15,015 bases of DNA from Zoogloeaceae bacterium (lineage in GTDB: Bacteria > Pseudomonadota > Gammaproteobacteria > Burkholderiales > Rhodocyclaceae), in the NCBI GenBank assembly GCA_031278735.1, contig JAITJU010000174.1:1-15015 (forward strand), read 5' to 3'. A program made the position numbers and the translations under genes. The number at the start of each line of letters is the position of its first letter. The stretch's first letter is position 1. Of this stretch, positions 6,327 through 13,127 are shown piece after piece. The notes beneath the pieces were generated by a model. That model did no database searches, was not told the origin of the DNA, and saw only the letters and a program-made list of their open reading frames with translations.

Positions 6327-7964
6327 ATGAACTTCTGGCATTCCATTCGAGGCCGTCTGCTGGTGACGGTGCTGTTGCTGAATGTTTTTGCCGTCGGAAC
6401 CTATACCCTTTACGTCTACGGGGCCCGCAAGAATGACATCATGCGGACGCTGGACGCGAAACTGGTGTCGGCGGCCAGTATGGCGCACGAACTCGCGCCG
6501 CCGGAAGTCCATGACCGGGCAGCGGCGGGTGAATTGTCGCAGGAAGCGTTCGAGGATTATGGTCGGCGTCTTCACCGCTACGCGCGGGCATCGCAGATTG
6601 AATTCGTCTATACCCTCGTGGCGTCGAGGGAAGGTTACCGTTTCGTGCTGGATGCGCCGCGTGACGAGGAAATCGCCGCGGGGGTGTTCGAAGAGCGGGC
6701 GCTTTATCTTTACGAGGACCCGGATGATGCCCTCGTCGCGGCTTTCCGCGAGGACGGGATGCGCTTCGCGGAATACGAGGACGGGTGGGGACGGCATCGC
6801 AGCGTTTTCATTCCCCGCGTCACGCCCGCGGGCACGCGCTATGTCGCGGGGGCGGATTTATCGCTTGCCGAGATCGACGCCCTGCTGCGACGTACCCTGT
6901 GGACGTCCCTGCTGATCGGTTTCGTGATTTTTGTGCTTTCCGGCCTGTTCAGCTACTGCGCCGTCGTCCGCTTGTTGTGTCCTGTGGGGCGGGCGCGGAA
7001 TCTGGTGCGCGTCATCACGCAAGAACGCAACCTCACCTTGCGCGCCGAACCCGGAGACGATGAAATCGGCGCGCTGCTCCGCGATTTCAACGCCATGCTG
7101 GATGAAGTGCAGAAACTCGTCGCCAGCGCCAGCGATAGCGCCGTGACCACGGCTTCCGTTTCCGCGCAGCTCTCCACCGCCGGCGAATCCATTTCCAGCG
7201 CGGTCAAGTCGAACGAACGCTCCGTGAATGGCGTGATTGCGGACGGCAATGAGGCCAAAGGCCTGCTGGACGGCATGGGAAACCGGCTTTCCGGCATGGT
7301 CGGCGTGGTGGATACGGCGGCGGGCGGTCTGGAGCAGTCGCGCGCCCAGCTTGCCCGCGTCGCGCGCAGCGTGAAAGAAGCCACGACGGCGCAACAGGGG
7401 CTTTCCGCGCATCTGACGCAGCTCTCCGGCGAGGCCGGACAGATCAGGGAAGTGCTCGTCGTCATTGGCGAAATTGCCGAGCAGACCAATCTGCTGGCGT
7501 TGAATTCCGCCATTGAGGCCGCGCGCGCCGGAGAGTACGGTCGGGGCTTCACGGTGGTGGCTGACGAAGTGAGAAAACTCGCCGAGCGCACGCGAAAAAG
7601 CCTGACGCAGACGGAAAGCCGCATCGCGGCGATCATGCAATCCATCAACCATGCCGCCGACGCCACCAGCCGCGGCGCAGAGGAGTTCTCGACGATGCTG
7701 GCCGAGACGGACGAGGCCGAGCGCCTGATCGACGCGAGCGTCGGCGCCATGAGCGAGGCCAGGATTTCCGTCTTCGCCATCCTGAAGGACATCCAGATGG
7801 CGCTTTCCCGTACCCATGCGGTGTTGAACGACGTGGGGCATATCGGCGAACAGACGGAACAGACCACGCGCGACATCGAGGAAATCACCAGAATCACCGC
7901 CCTGTTGAATGACATGTCCAACAGCCTGCGCGACGAACTGGCGCGCTTCGTCAGCCGGACGTGA
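6327..7964 (+). CDS. Methyl-accepting chemotaxis protein
   Basis: Inner-membrane chemoreceptor of 545 aa that would signal to CheA/CheW. TM1 is at about residues 9-31, a periplasmic sensor domain at 32-190 (Cache-like by size and the EFVYTLVASREGYRFVLD stretch; fold not certain), and TM2 at about 191-213. A HAMP domain spans about 214-265 with the conserved proline (CPV, 218-220) and DDEIG (244-248). The cytoplasmic coiled coil peaks at the hairpin tip IGEIAEQTNLLALNSAIEAA, followed by RAGEYGRGF and VVADEVRKLAERT. There is no C-terminal CheR/CheB-docking pentapeptide; the protein ends FVSRT. The ATG at 6327 has GGGAGG 5 nt upstream; earlier in-frame starts lie inside gap. It is placed 25 nt after gap and 16 nt before the Epd-like gene, so probably in one transcript. 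Ligand unknown. Confidence 0.94.
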   Translation: MNFWHSIRGRLLVTVLLLNVFAVGTYTLYVYGARKNDIMRTLDAKLVSAASMAHELAPPEVHDRAAAGELSQEAFEDYGRRLHRYARASQIEFVYTLVASREGYRFVLDAPRDEEIAAGVFEERALYLYEDPDDALVAAFREDGMRFAEYEDGWGRHRSVFIPRVTPAGTRYVAGADLSLAEIDALLRRTLWTSLLIGFVIFVLSGLFSYCAVVRLLCPVGRARNLVRVITQERNLTLRAEPGDDEIGALLRDFNAMLDEVQKLVASASDSAVTTASVSAQLSTAGESISSAVKSNERSVNGVIADGNEAKGLLDGMGNRLSGMVGVVDTAAGGLEQSRAQLARVARSVKEATTAQQGLSAHLTQLSGEAGQIREVLVVIGEIAEQTNLLALNSAIEAARAGEYGRGFTVVADEVRKLAERTRKSLTQTESRIAAIMQSINHAADATSRGAEEFSTMLAETDEAERLIDASVGAMSEARISVFAILKDIQMALSRTHAVLNDVGHIGEQTEQTTRDIEEITRITALLNDMSNSLRDELARFVSRT

Positions 7965-7980
7965 ATTTTCGTTTCGCCCC

Positions 7981-9048
7981 ATGCCGGACAATCCGTCGCC
8001 TCTGCCGCCAGAAAACCTGCCGCCCCTGCGCGTCGCCGTCAATGGCTATGGGCGCATCGGACGCTCTTTTTTGCGCGCCCTGTACGAGACAGGGCTGGAA
8101 AACGAATTGCAGGTCGTCGCCATCAACGAACCTGCGAATCTGGAAAGCATCCTCCATCTGACCCGTTTTGATTCCACGCATGGCCGCTTCGCCTTCCCCG
8201 TGGAGAAGTGCGCGGGCGGAATTCGCGTCCAGGGGCGCGACATCGCCGTCCATCATGCCGCCACGCCGGAAGCGGTGGATTGGCGGGCGCTGGAGATCGA
8301 TCTGCTGGTCGAATGCTCTGGCCGCTATGGCGAACGCGCCGCCATCGAGCGTTTTCTCGCCGCCGGCGCGCCGCGCGTTCTGCTCTCCAACCCGGCCAAC
8401 AGCGCCGCCGACGTCGACGCGACCATTCTCTACGGCATGAACCAGCATGAACTCACAAACGCGCAGCGCATTGTTTCCAACGCTTCCTGCACCACTCATG
8501 CCGTCGTGCCGCTGCTCGATTTCCTGTCGCGCGAATTGGGATTGTCGCAGGTCGCGCTCACCACCCTGCATTCGGTGATGAACGACCAGCCGCTGATCGA
8601 CGGCTACCACCACGCCGACTTGCGCCGCACCCGTTCCGCCATGCAGTCCATCATTCCCGTTTCGACTGGCCTGGCGCGCGGCGTGGAGCGTCTGCTGCCG
8701 CAGCTTGCGGGCCGGGTGTCCGCCAAGGCCATTCGCGTGCCGACCGCCAATGTTTCCGCCATCGACATGTTTCTGGCGTTCCAGCGGGAAGCGACGGTCG
8801 CTCACGTCAATGACCTGATTGCCGGGCTTGCCGCCCGCGCGGCGGCGCGGAACCTTCTGGCCTATACGGAAGAGGCGCATGCCTCCGTCGATTTCAATCA
8901 CGCGCCGTATTCCGCCATTGTCGACGGCAGCCAGACGCGCAACATCAGCCCCAGCATGGTCAACCTTTTCGTCTGGTTCGACAACGAATGGGGTTTCGCC
9001 AACCGCATGCTGGACGTCGCCCGATATTGGCTTCGATGCAATCGGTAA
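7981..9048 (+). CDS. epd: Epd-like erythrose-4-phosphate / glyceraldehyde-3-phosphate dehydrogenase
   Basis: Second GAPDH paralogue, 355 aa, closest in visible motifs to E. coli Epd, which oxidises erythrose-4-P to 4-phosphoerythronate in the DXP-dependent pyridoxal phosphate pathway. Epd-like features are VVAINE (46-50) with Glu in place of the usual Asp, HLTRFDSTHGRFAFPVE (59-75), TLHSVMNDQPLIDGYHHADL (195-214), SIIPVSTGLA (223-232), VDFNHAPYSAIVDGSQTR (303-320) and FDNEWGFANRMLD. Catalytic Cys170 and His197 are kept, but the motif reads SCTTHAVVP instead of the near-invariant SCTTNC. There is a 14-residue Pro-rich N-terminal extension. The ATG at 7981 lacks a clear ribosome-binding site and lies 16 nt after the MCP stop, consistent with re-initiation. 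Activity on E4P rather than G3P is inferred; a divergent GAPDH is the alternative. Confidence 0.85.
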   Translation: MPDNPSPLPPENLPPLRVAVNGYGRIGRSFLRALYETGLENELQVVAINEPANLESILHLTRFDSTHGRFAFPVEKCAGGIRVQGRDIAVHHAATPEAVDWRALEIDLLVECSGRYGERAAIERFLAAGAPRVLLSNPANSAADVDATILYGMNQHELTNAQRIVSNASCTTHAVVPLLDFLSRELGLSQVALTTLHSVMNDQPLIDGYHHADLRRTRSAMQSIIPVSTGLARGVERLLPQLAGRVSAKAIRVPTANVSAIDMFLAFQREATVAHVNDLIAGLAARAAARNLLAYTEEAHASVDFNHAPYSAIVDGSQTRNISPSMVNLFVWFDNEWGFANRMLDVARYWLRCNR

Positions 9049-9065
9049 TCTGGATGGGAAACCGT

Positions 9066-9071
9066 TAGAAT
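9066..9071 (+). promoter_or_regulatory. Weak candidate -10 element upstream of the pigment operon
   Basis: The 74-nt gap between the Epd-like gene and the FAD enzyme is clearly AT-richer than its surroundings and contains TAGAAT, a plausible -10. No matching -35 was found. The region is the only place in the window where a separate promoter for the downstream biosynthetic operon would fit, but read-through from gap is also possible. Confidence 0.22.
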
Positions 9072-9122
9072 TGCAAGGTTTGTTTCACTCATAAAACCAT
9101 TTTCACGAGAGGGGCGGCGATC

Positions 9123-10358
9123 ATGCGTCAGGATAAAAGCGAGGTCATCATCATTGGCGCGGGGCCTTCCGGCGCGGTGGCGGCGGGATTGTTGCGGCGC
9201 GCCGGGCGCGAGGTCACGCTGCTCGAAAAGGAAATCTTTCCGCGTTTTTGCATTGGCGAGAGCCTGTTGCCGCAGAGCATGGAATACATCGAGGCGGCAG
9301 GCATGCTGCGGGATGTCGTCGAGGCCGGGTTCCAGTTCAAGAACGGTGCCGGATTCGCCTGCGGCAAACAGTACGCCGAGTTCGATTTCCGCGAGAAATT
9401 CAGCCCCGGCTGGGGCACGACCTATCAAGTGCAGCGCGGAACCTTCGACAAGGTGCTGGCGGATGCCGCCGTCCGCATGGGCGCGGACATCCGCTATCAG
9501 CAGGAAGTGACCCGCGTCGATGTGTCGGGCGAGCGCCCCGTGCTGTTCGTCCAGCCGAAAAATGGCGAAGCCTACACGCTCGTCGGCGATTTCTTGCTGG
9601 ACGCCAGCGGCTACGGACGGGTGCTGCCGCGTCTGCTCGATCTGGAAACGCCTTCGGAATTGCCGGTGCGGCAGGCGATTTTCACCCATGTCGAGGATCG
9701 CGTCGCGCAAAACGCGGAAGCGGAGTTCGACCGGGAAAAAATCCTGATTTCCGTGCATCCCGAAAAACGGGATGTCTGGTACTGGCTGATCCCGTTTTCC
9801 AATGGCCGTTCCTCCCTGGGCGTGGTTGGCCGCCGCGAGCAGTTCGACGCGCGCGAGGACGCCGAGCAGCTGCGCGCCTGGGTGCAGGAAGCGCCCAATC
9901 TGGCGAAGATACTGAAGGACGCGCGCTGGGATACGCCCGTGCAGCATATCATCGGCTATTCGGCCAACGTCAAGTCCCTGTGTGGCCGTCATTTCGCGCT
10001 GCTGGGCAATGCCGGGGAATTTCTCGATCCAGTGTTTTCTTCCGGCGTCACCATCGCGATCAAGTCGGCGGATCTGGCGGTCAAGACCTGGCTTCGGCAG
10101 GCGGCGGGCGAAGCCGTGGATTGGGAACGCGATTACGCCCAGCCGCTGATGACGGGCGTCAATGCCTTTCGCGCCTTCGTGAACGCCTGGTACGACCTGC
10201 GCTTGCAGGACATCATTTTCCATCCCGACAAGGCGCCGGAAATTGAGCGCATGATTTCCGCCGTGCTGGCCGGTTACGCCTGGGACGCGAACAATCCTTT
10301 CGTCGCCCGCGCCGCCCGGCGCCTCGCCTCGCTGGACGCGGCGTGCGCGCTTGCCTGA
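9123..10358 (+). CDS. FAD-dependent oxidoreductase, flavin-halogenase-like
   Basis: Protein of 411 aa with the p-hydroxybenzoate hydroxylase-type FAD fold. The N-terminal Rossmann motif IIIGAGPSGAVAA (9-21) is followed by ARG/GES-type FIGESLLP-like sequence CIGESLLP (43-50). The distal FAD motif LLGNAGEFLDP is at 293-303. Three halogenase signatures are visible: Lys73 in GFQFKNGAGF, matching the catalytic-lysine context of phenol/pyrrole halogenases; WYWLIP (219-224), fitting WxWxIP; and FLDPVFSSG (300-308), fitting the Fx.Px.Sx.G motif of indole halogenases such as BrvH. Family members otherwise include geranylgeranyl-reductase-type enzymes. GAGAGGGG precedes the ATG by 8 nt. It is the first gene of the aryl-polyene-type operon. 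In Xanthomonas the related pigment (xanthomonadin) is brominated, so ring halogenation is a reasonable but unproven role; hydroxylation or reduction remain alternatives. Confidence 0.85.
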   Translation: MRQDKSEVIIIGAGPSGAVAAGLLRRAGREVTLLEKEIFPRFCIGESLLPQSMEYIEAAGMLRDVVEAGFQFKNGAGFACGKQYAEFDFREKFSPGWGTTYQVQRGTFDKVLADAAVRMGADIRYQQEVTRVDVSGERPVLFVQPKNGEAYTLVGDFLLDASGYGRVLPRLLDLETPSELPVRQAIFTHVEDRVAQNAEAEFDREKILISVHPEKRDVWYWLIPFSNGRSSLGVVGRREQFDAREDAEQLRAWVQEAPNLAKILKDARWDTPVQHIIGYSANVKSLCGRHFALLGNAGEFLDPVFSSGVTIAIKSADLAVKTWLRQAAGEAVDWERDYAQPLMTGVNAFRAFVNAWYDLRLQDIIFHPDKAPEIERMISAVLAGYAWDANNPFVARAARRLASLDAACALA

Positions 10359-10425
10359 TCTTGCCTGCCGCCGCGGAAGGCGTTTGCGCCGCCATTCAAT
10401 GCCTGAACCCGCAAGGAATATGCTG

Positions 10426-10974
10426 ATGGCTTTGGCGCGTCCCGGTTTCGTCTTGCTGTGCGCGGTCTTGTCGAGCGCCTGCGCGCTTTTGAGCGGCGCG
10501 GATTCCCGCGATCCGCCGCTTTTGTCCATCGCCCCGGAAATTCTGGGCGAGCGCGCGCTGGAACAGCGCCTCGTCATCCGTTGGCCGGGCGGGGAGCGCG
10601 CGCTGGACGCGGCGCTGGAAATTGCCGGAGGCAGGCTGCGTCTGGCGCTTATGAGTTTCGGGCTGCGAGTGTCCACGCTGGAATATGATGGCCGGACGCT
10701 GGAGGAAACGCGGCATCTGCCGCAAGCGCCCGTCGGCGCCCGCATGATCGACGATCTCCTGCTGATTGCCGCGCCGACCGCCGCGTTGCGGGCGGCGTTG
10801 CCGGAAGGTTGGGCGGTCGCGGAAAACGGGCGGCGGCGTGAAATCACGCGGGACGGCAAGACGCGGATCGTCATCCAGTACCAGTACGCCGTCGATTCCC
10901 CCTGGCAGGGGCGGGTCGAGTTTACGCATCGCCTGCAAGGGTATCATCTGATTCTGGATTCGCATGAACTCTGA
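10426..10974 (+). CDS. DUF3261 family protein, putative lipoprotein
   Basis: Protein of 182 aa with a hydrophobic signal-like N-terminus (about residues 6-18) ending in SSAC at Cys19, an imperfect lipobox, then a DUF3261-type domain. Recognisable stretches are a basic-acidic beta-rich region with GGRLRLALMSFGLRVSTLEYDGR, ALRAALPEGW (about 121-130) and the C-terminal LQGYHLILDSHEL. DUF3261 genes are habitual members of aryl polyene clusters; their biochemical role is not established, and envelope handling of the lipid-linked pigment is a guess from location. Of several in-frame starts (10351, 10399, 10420, 10426), the ATG at 10426 has AAGGAA 8 nt upstream and places the hydrophobic segment at the N-terminus. 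Its stop codon overlaps the next ketosynthase start by 11 nt. Confidence 0.82.
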   Translation: MALARPGFVLLCAVLSSACALLSGADSRDPPLLSIAPEILGERALEQRLVIRWPGGERALDAALEIAGGRLRLALMSFGLRVSTLEYDGRTLEETRHLPQAPVGARMIDDLLLIAAPTAALRAALPEGWAVAENGRRREITRDGKTRIVIQYQYAVDSPWQGRVEFTHRLQGYHLILDSHEL

Positions 10975-12163
10975 CGTCCCGATCCATCTGCATCCTCCGG
11001 GCGTCCTGTGCGCCCTGGGAGACGATCTTGCCGACATCGGCGCGGCGCTTTTTTCCGGGGAAAGTCCGGGAATGCAAATGACGGAAGAATTCAGTCCGGG
11101 GCGCTTCCTGCGCCTGGGCAAGGTGACGGCGTCCTTGCCGGATACGCGCTTTCTGCCCATGCCGGAGCGTTCGCGCAACAATGCCCTGCTGCTGGCTGCC
11201 TTTGCCCGCGTCGAGACGGCGTATCGCCGCGCCGCCGCCAATTTGCCGCCGGAGCGCGTCGCCGTGGTGATCGGCACCAGCGCCTCCGGGATGTTCGAGG
11301 CCGAAAGCGCGGTGCGGACGCTGGAAGAGACGGGCGCCTGGCCGGAGGGGTTTCATTACGCGCAACAGGAATTGGGGTCGCCCGCCAAAATGCTGGCGGG
11401 CGTTCTGGGCGTTTCTGGCCCGGCCTACGCGGTTTCCACCGCATGCACCTCCAGCGCCAAGGCGCTGATCAGCGGCGCGCGACTCCTGAAAACCGGGCTT
11501 GCCGACCTGGTGCTGGCGGGCGGCGTCGATACCCTGACGCGTTTTACCGTCGCTGGTTTTTCCGCGCTGGGCGCCGTCGCGCCGGACGCCTGCCTGCCTT
11601 TTTCGCGCAATCGCCAGGGCATCAATATCGGCGAAGCCGCCGCGTTGTTTCTGCTCACGCGCGAAGCGCCGGATGCGGCGCCCTCGATTATGCTTGCCGG
11701 CTGGGGCGAATCCTCCGACGGCTATCACGTCTCCGCCCCGGATCCAAGCGGCGCGGGCGCGAAACAGGCAATAACGGCAGCCCTGAACGCGGCGCGCGTT
11801 TCTGTCGCGGACATTGATTACGTCAATCTGCACGGCACGGCCACGCCGCAGAATGACGCCATGGAAAACCGGGCGGTGGCGCCGTTTTTTCCCGCCACGC
11901 CCATGAGTTCCACCAAGCCCCTGACCGGTCACGCGCTGGGCGCGGCGGGCGCGCTGGAAGCGGCGCTCTGTTGGCTGACGCTCGTCGATGAGGCGCGGCG
12001 CCTGCCGCCACATCTTTGGGATGAACAGCCCGATCCGGCGCTTGCGCCCCTGCGCCTGACGACGGTGGGAAGCCGGACGCCCAGGCCGCCGCGTTACGCG
12101 CTGTCGACCTCGTTTGCCTTTGGCGGCAGCAACGTGGTGCTGATTCTGGGACGGGGCGATTGA
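10964..12163 (+). CDS. apeO: Beta-ketoacyl-ACP synthase, ApeO-like
   Basis: Decarboxylating Claisen condensing enzyme, 399 aa, thiolase fold. The full Cys-His-His triad is present: Cys161 in STACTSSAKA, His290 in NLHGTATPQND and His323 in KPLTGHALGAAGALEA with Lys318. The C-terminal SFAFGGSN (383-390) is the ketosynthase glycine-rich loop. In characterised aryl polyene synthesis (Xenorhabdus), ApeO pairs with the chain-length-factor-like ApeC, and ApeR acts as a separate homodimer. The position here, after DUF3261 and before the dehydratase, reductase and second ketosynthase, fits ApeO. The N-terminus is shorter and less canonical than FabF, beginning IHLHPPGVLCALGDD. Translation starts inside the DUF3261 gene (11-nt overlap) without its own clear ribosome-binding site, so it is likely coupled. 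The symbol is by synteny, and no chain-length-factor partner is in the window. Confidence 0.88.
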   Translation: MNSDVPIHLHPPGVLCALGDDLADIGAALFSGESPGMQMTEEFSPGRFLRLGKVTASLPDTRFLPMPERSRNNALLLAAFARVETAYRRAAANLPPERVAVVIGTSASGMFEAESAVRTLEETGAWPEGFHYAQQELGSPAKMLAGVLGVSGPAYAVSTACTSSAKALISGARLLKTGLADLVLAGGVDTLTRFTVAGFSALGAVAPDACLPFSRNRQGINIGEAAALFLLTREAPDAAPSIMLAGWGESSDGYHVSAPDPSGAGAKQAITAALNAARVSVADIDYVNLHGTATPQNDAMENRAVAPFFPATPMSSTKPLTGHALGAAGALEAALCWLTLVDEARRLPPHLWDEQPDPALAPLRLTTVGSRTPRPPRYALSTSFAFGGSNVVLILGRGD

Positions 12164-12180
12164 ACATGTTTCCTTGCTTC

Positions 12181-12186
12181 AGGAGG
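12181..12186 (+). promoter_or_regulatory. Strong ribosome-binding site for the lipoprotein gene
   Basis: A perfect AGGAGG sits 6 nt before the ATG at 12193. It decides against the in-frame TTG at 12160 and ATG at 12166, and gives a normal lipoprotein signal peptide. It is the strongest ribosome-binding site in the operon, suggesting high-level translation of this one gene. Confidence 0.75.
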
Positions 12187-12192
12187 TTCTCG

Positions 12193-12630
12193 ATGCGCAA
12201 ATTTTTACGCATTCCCTTGCTTGCGGCGGCGTTTTCCGCCTGCACGACAGTGCAGGTTTCGCCAATCGATCCCGATCTCGCGCTCTTGCACGTCTGCATC
12301 AAGAAAAATCCCAAGGTGCAGGTGACGGACTTCGTCCAGGTGCTGGAGGACGGTTTTTCCCGGCATGGCGTGACGACCGAAGTGTTTTCCGGCAAGAAGC
12401 CGGAGCATTGCGAATTTGTCCTGAACTATACGGCGTTGCGCTCCTGGGACATCAGCCCTTACCTGAGTCACGCGGAATTGCGGATTACGCGGAATTACCG
12501 CCCGGTCGCGACGGCGACTTACCATCTTGAGGGCAAGGGCGGACTCTCCCTGATGAAATGGGAAGGAACGAAGGCCAAGATGGATCCTGTCATCGACCAG
12601 TTGTTCGCAACGGGCCAACGCGCAAAATGA
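12193..12630 (+). CDS. Sbal_3080 family lipoprotein
   Basis: Small probable lipoprotein of 145 aa. The basic start MRKFLR, a short hydrophobic core and AAAFSAC (11-17) form a signal peptide with lipobox Cys17. The mature protein begins CTTVQVSPIDPD and carries the family-typical HVCIKKNPKVQV, FVQVLEDGFSRHGVTTEVFS, CEFVLNYTALRSWDISPYLS, HAELRI and KGGLSLMKWEGTKAKMDPVI stretches. Besides Cys17, Cys26-region and Cys62-region cysteines are present and could form a disulfide. I recognise this as the Sbal_3080 lipoprotein family, of unknown function. It lies 29 nt after the ketosynthase and overlaps the dehydratase start by 4 nt (ATGA), so it is firmly part of the pigment operon. An envelope role in pigment transport or anchoring is inference from location only. 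Confidence 0.85.
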   Translation: MRKFLRIPLLAAAFSACTTVQVSPIDPDLALLHVCIKKNPKVQVTDFVQVLEDGFSRHGVTTEVFSGKKPEHCEFVLNYTALRSWDISPYLSHAELRITRNYRPVATATYHLEGKGGLSLMKWEGTKAKMDPVIDQLFATGQRAK

Positions 12631-13127
12631 GTGCCTCCCCGGAGTCCGGCGCGGATGAAGCCCGTGAAAATGCCGGGCGCGCCTATTTGCCGATGGAAGC
12701 TTATCTGCCGCACCGGGGACGCATGGCGCTGCTGGACGCGGTGCTGGCGGCGCAGCCCGACCGCATCCGCTGCGCCGCGGCCATTCGCCCGGACAATCCC
12801 TTTTGCCGCAATGGCGGTGTGCCCGCCTACGTCGGCATTGAGTACATGGCGCAGGCGATTGGCGCGCTGGTTGGCTGGCAGGCGCGCGAGGCGGGCGAGC
12901 CTGTCCGGGTCGGCTTTCTGGTGTCGACGCGCAAGTTCGTCTGCCAGACGCCGGATTTTCCCGTGGGCGCGACCCTGGCGGTGGAAGCGCGGGAATCCTG
13001 GCGCGACGCCGAAGGAGTCGGCGTCATGGACTGTGCGATTTATCATCCTGCCGATAAAATTATCGCCGAAGCGACCTTGATGGTTTTTCAACCTGGGGAT
13101 TTGCAGGCGTATTTGACGAATACATGA
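12627..13127 (+). CDS. apeP: Hotdog-fold 3-hydroxyacyl-ACP dehydratase, ApeP-like
   Basis: Protein of 166 aa with a single hotdog domain of the FabA/FabZ type. YLPHRGRMALLDAVL (26-40) contains His29, the position of the catalytic His in the family, and GGVPAYVGIEYMAQAIGALV (63-82) is the central helix with candidate acidic residue Glu72. The later strands GFLVSTRKF (96-104) and DCAIYHPADKIIAEATLMVF (135-154) are typical. In aryl polyene synthesis ApeP pairs with a second dehydratase, ApeI, which is not in the window. It would dehydrate the 3-hydroxyacyl intermediate to build the conjugated double bonds. The ATG at 12627 overlaps the lipoprotein stop as ATGA; about 20 non-conserved residues precede the domain. 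The stop in turn overlaps the ketoreductase ATG by 4 nt. Confidence 0.88.
   Translation: MSASPESGADEARENAGRAYLPMEAYLPHRGRMALLDAVLAAQPDRIRCAAAIRPDNPFCRNGGVPAYVGIEYMAQAIGALVGWQAREAGEPVRVGFLVSTRKFVCQTPDFPVGATLAVEARESWRDAEGVGVMDCAIYHPADKIIAEATLMVFQPGDLQAYLTNT

Noticed and set aside
6858..8042. A 394-codon minus-strand frame opposite the MCP gene
   Set aside because: It is antisense to a clear chemoreceptor; it is rich in Arg, Gly, His and Gln and has no motif.
8898..10874. A 658-codon open frame on the minus strand opposite the Epd-like, FAD enzyme and DUF3261 genes
   Set aside because: It spans three well-supported plus-strand genes, has no recognisable domain and has a composition typical of antisense frames in GC-rich DNA.
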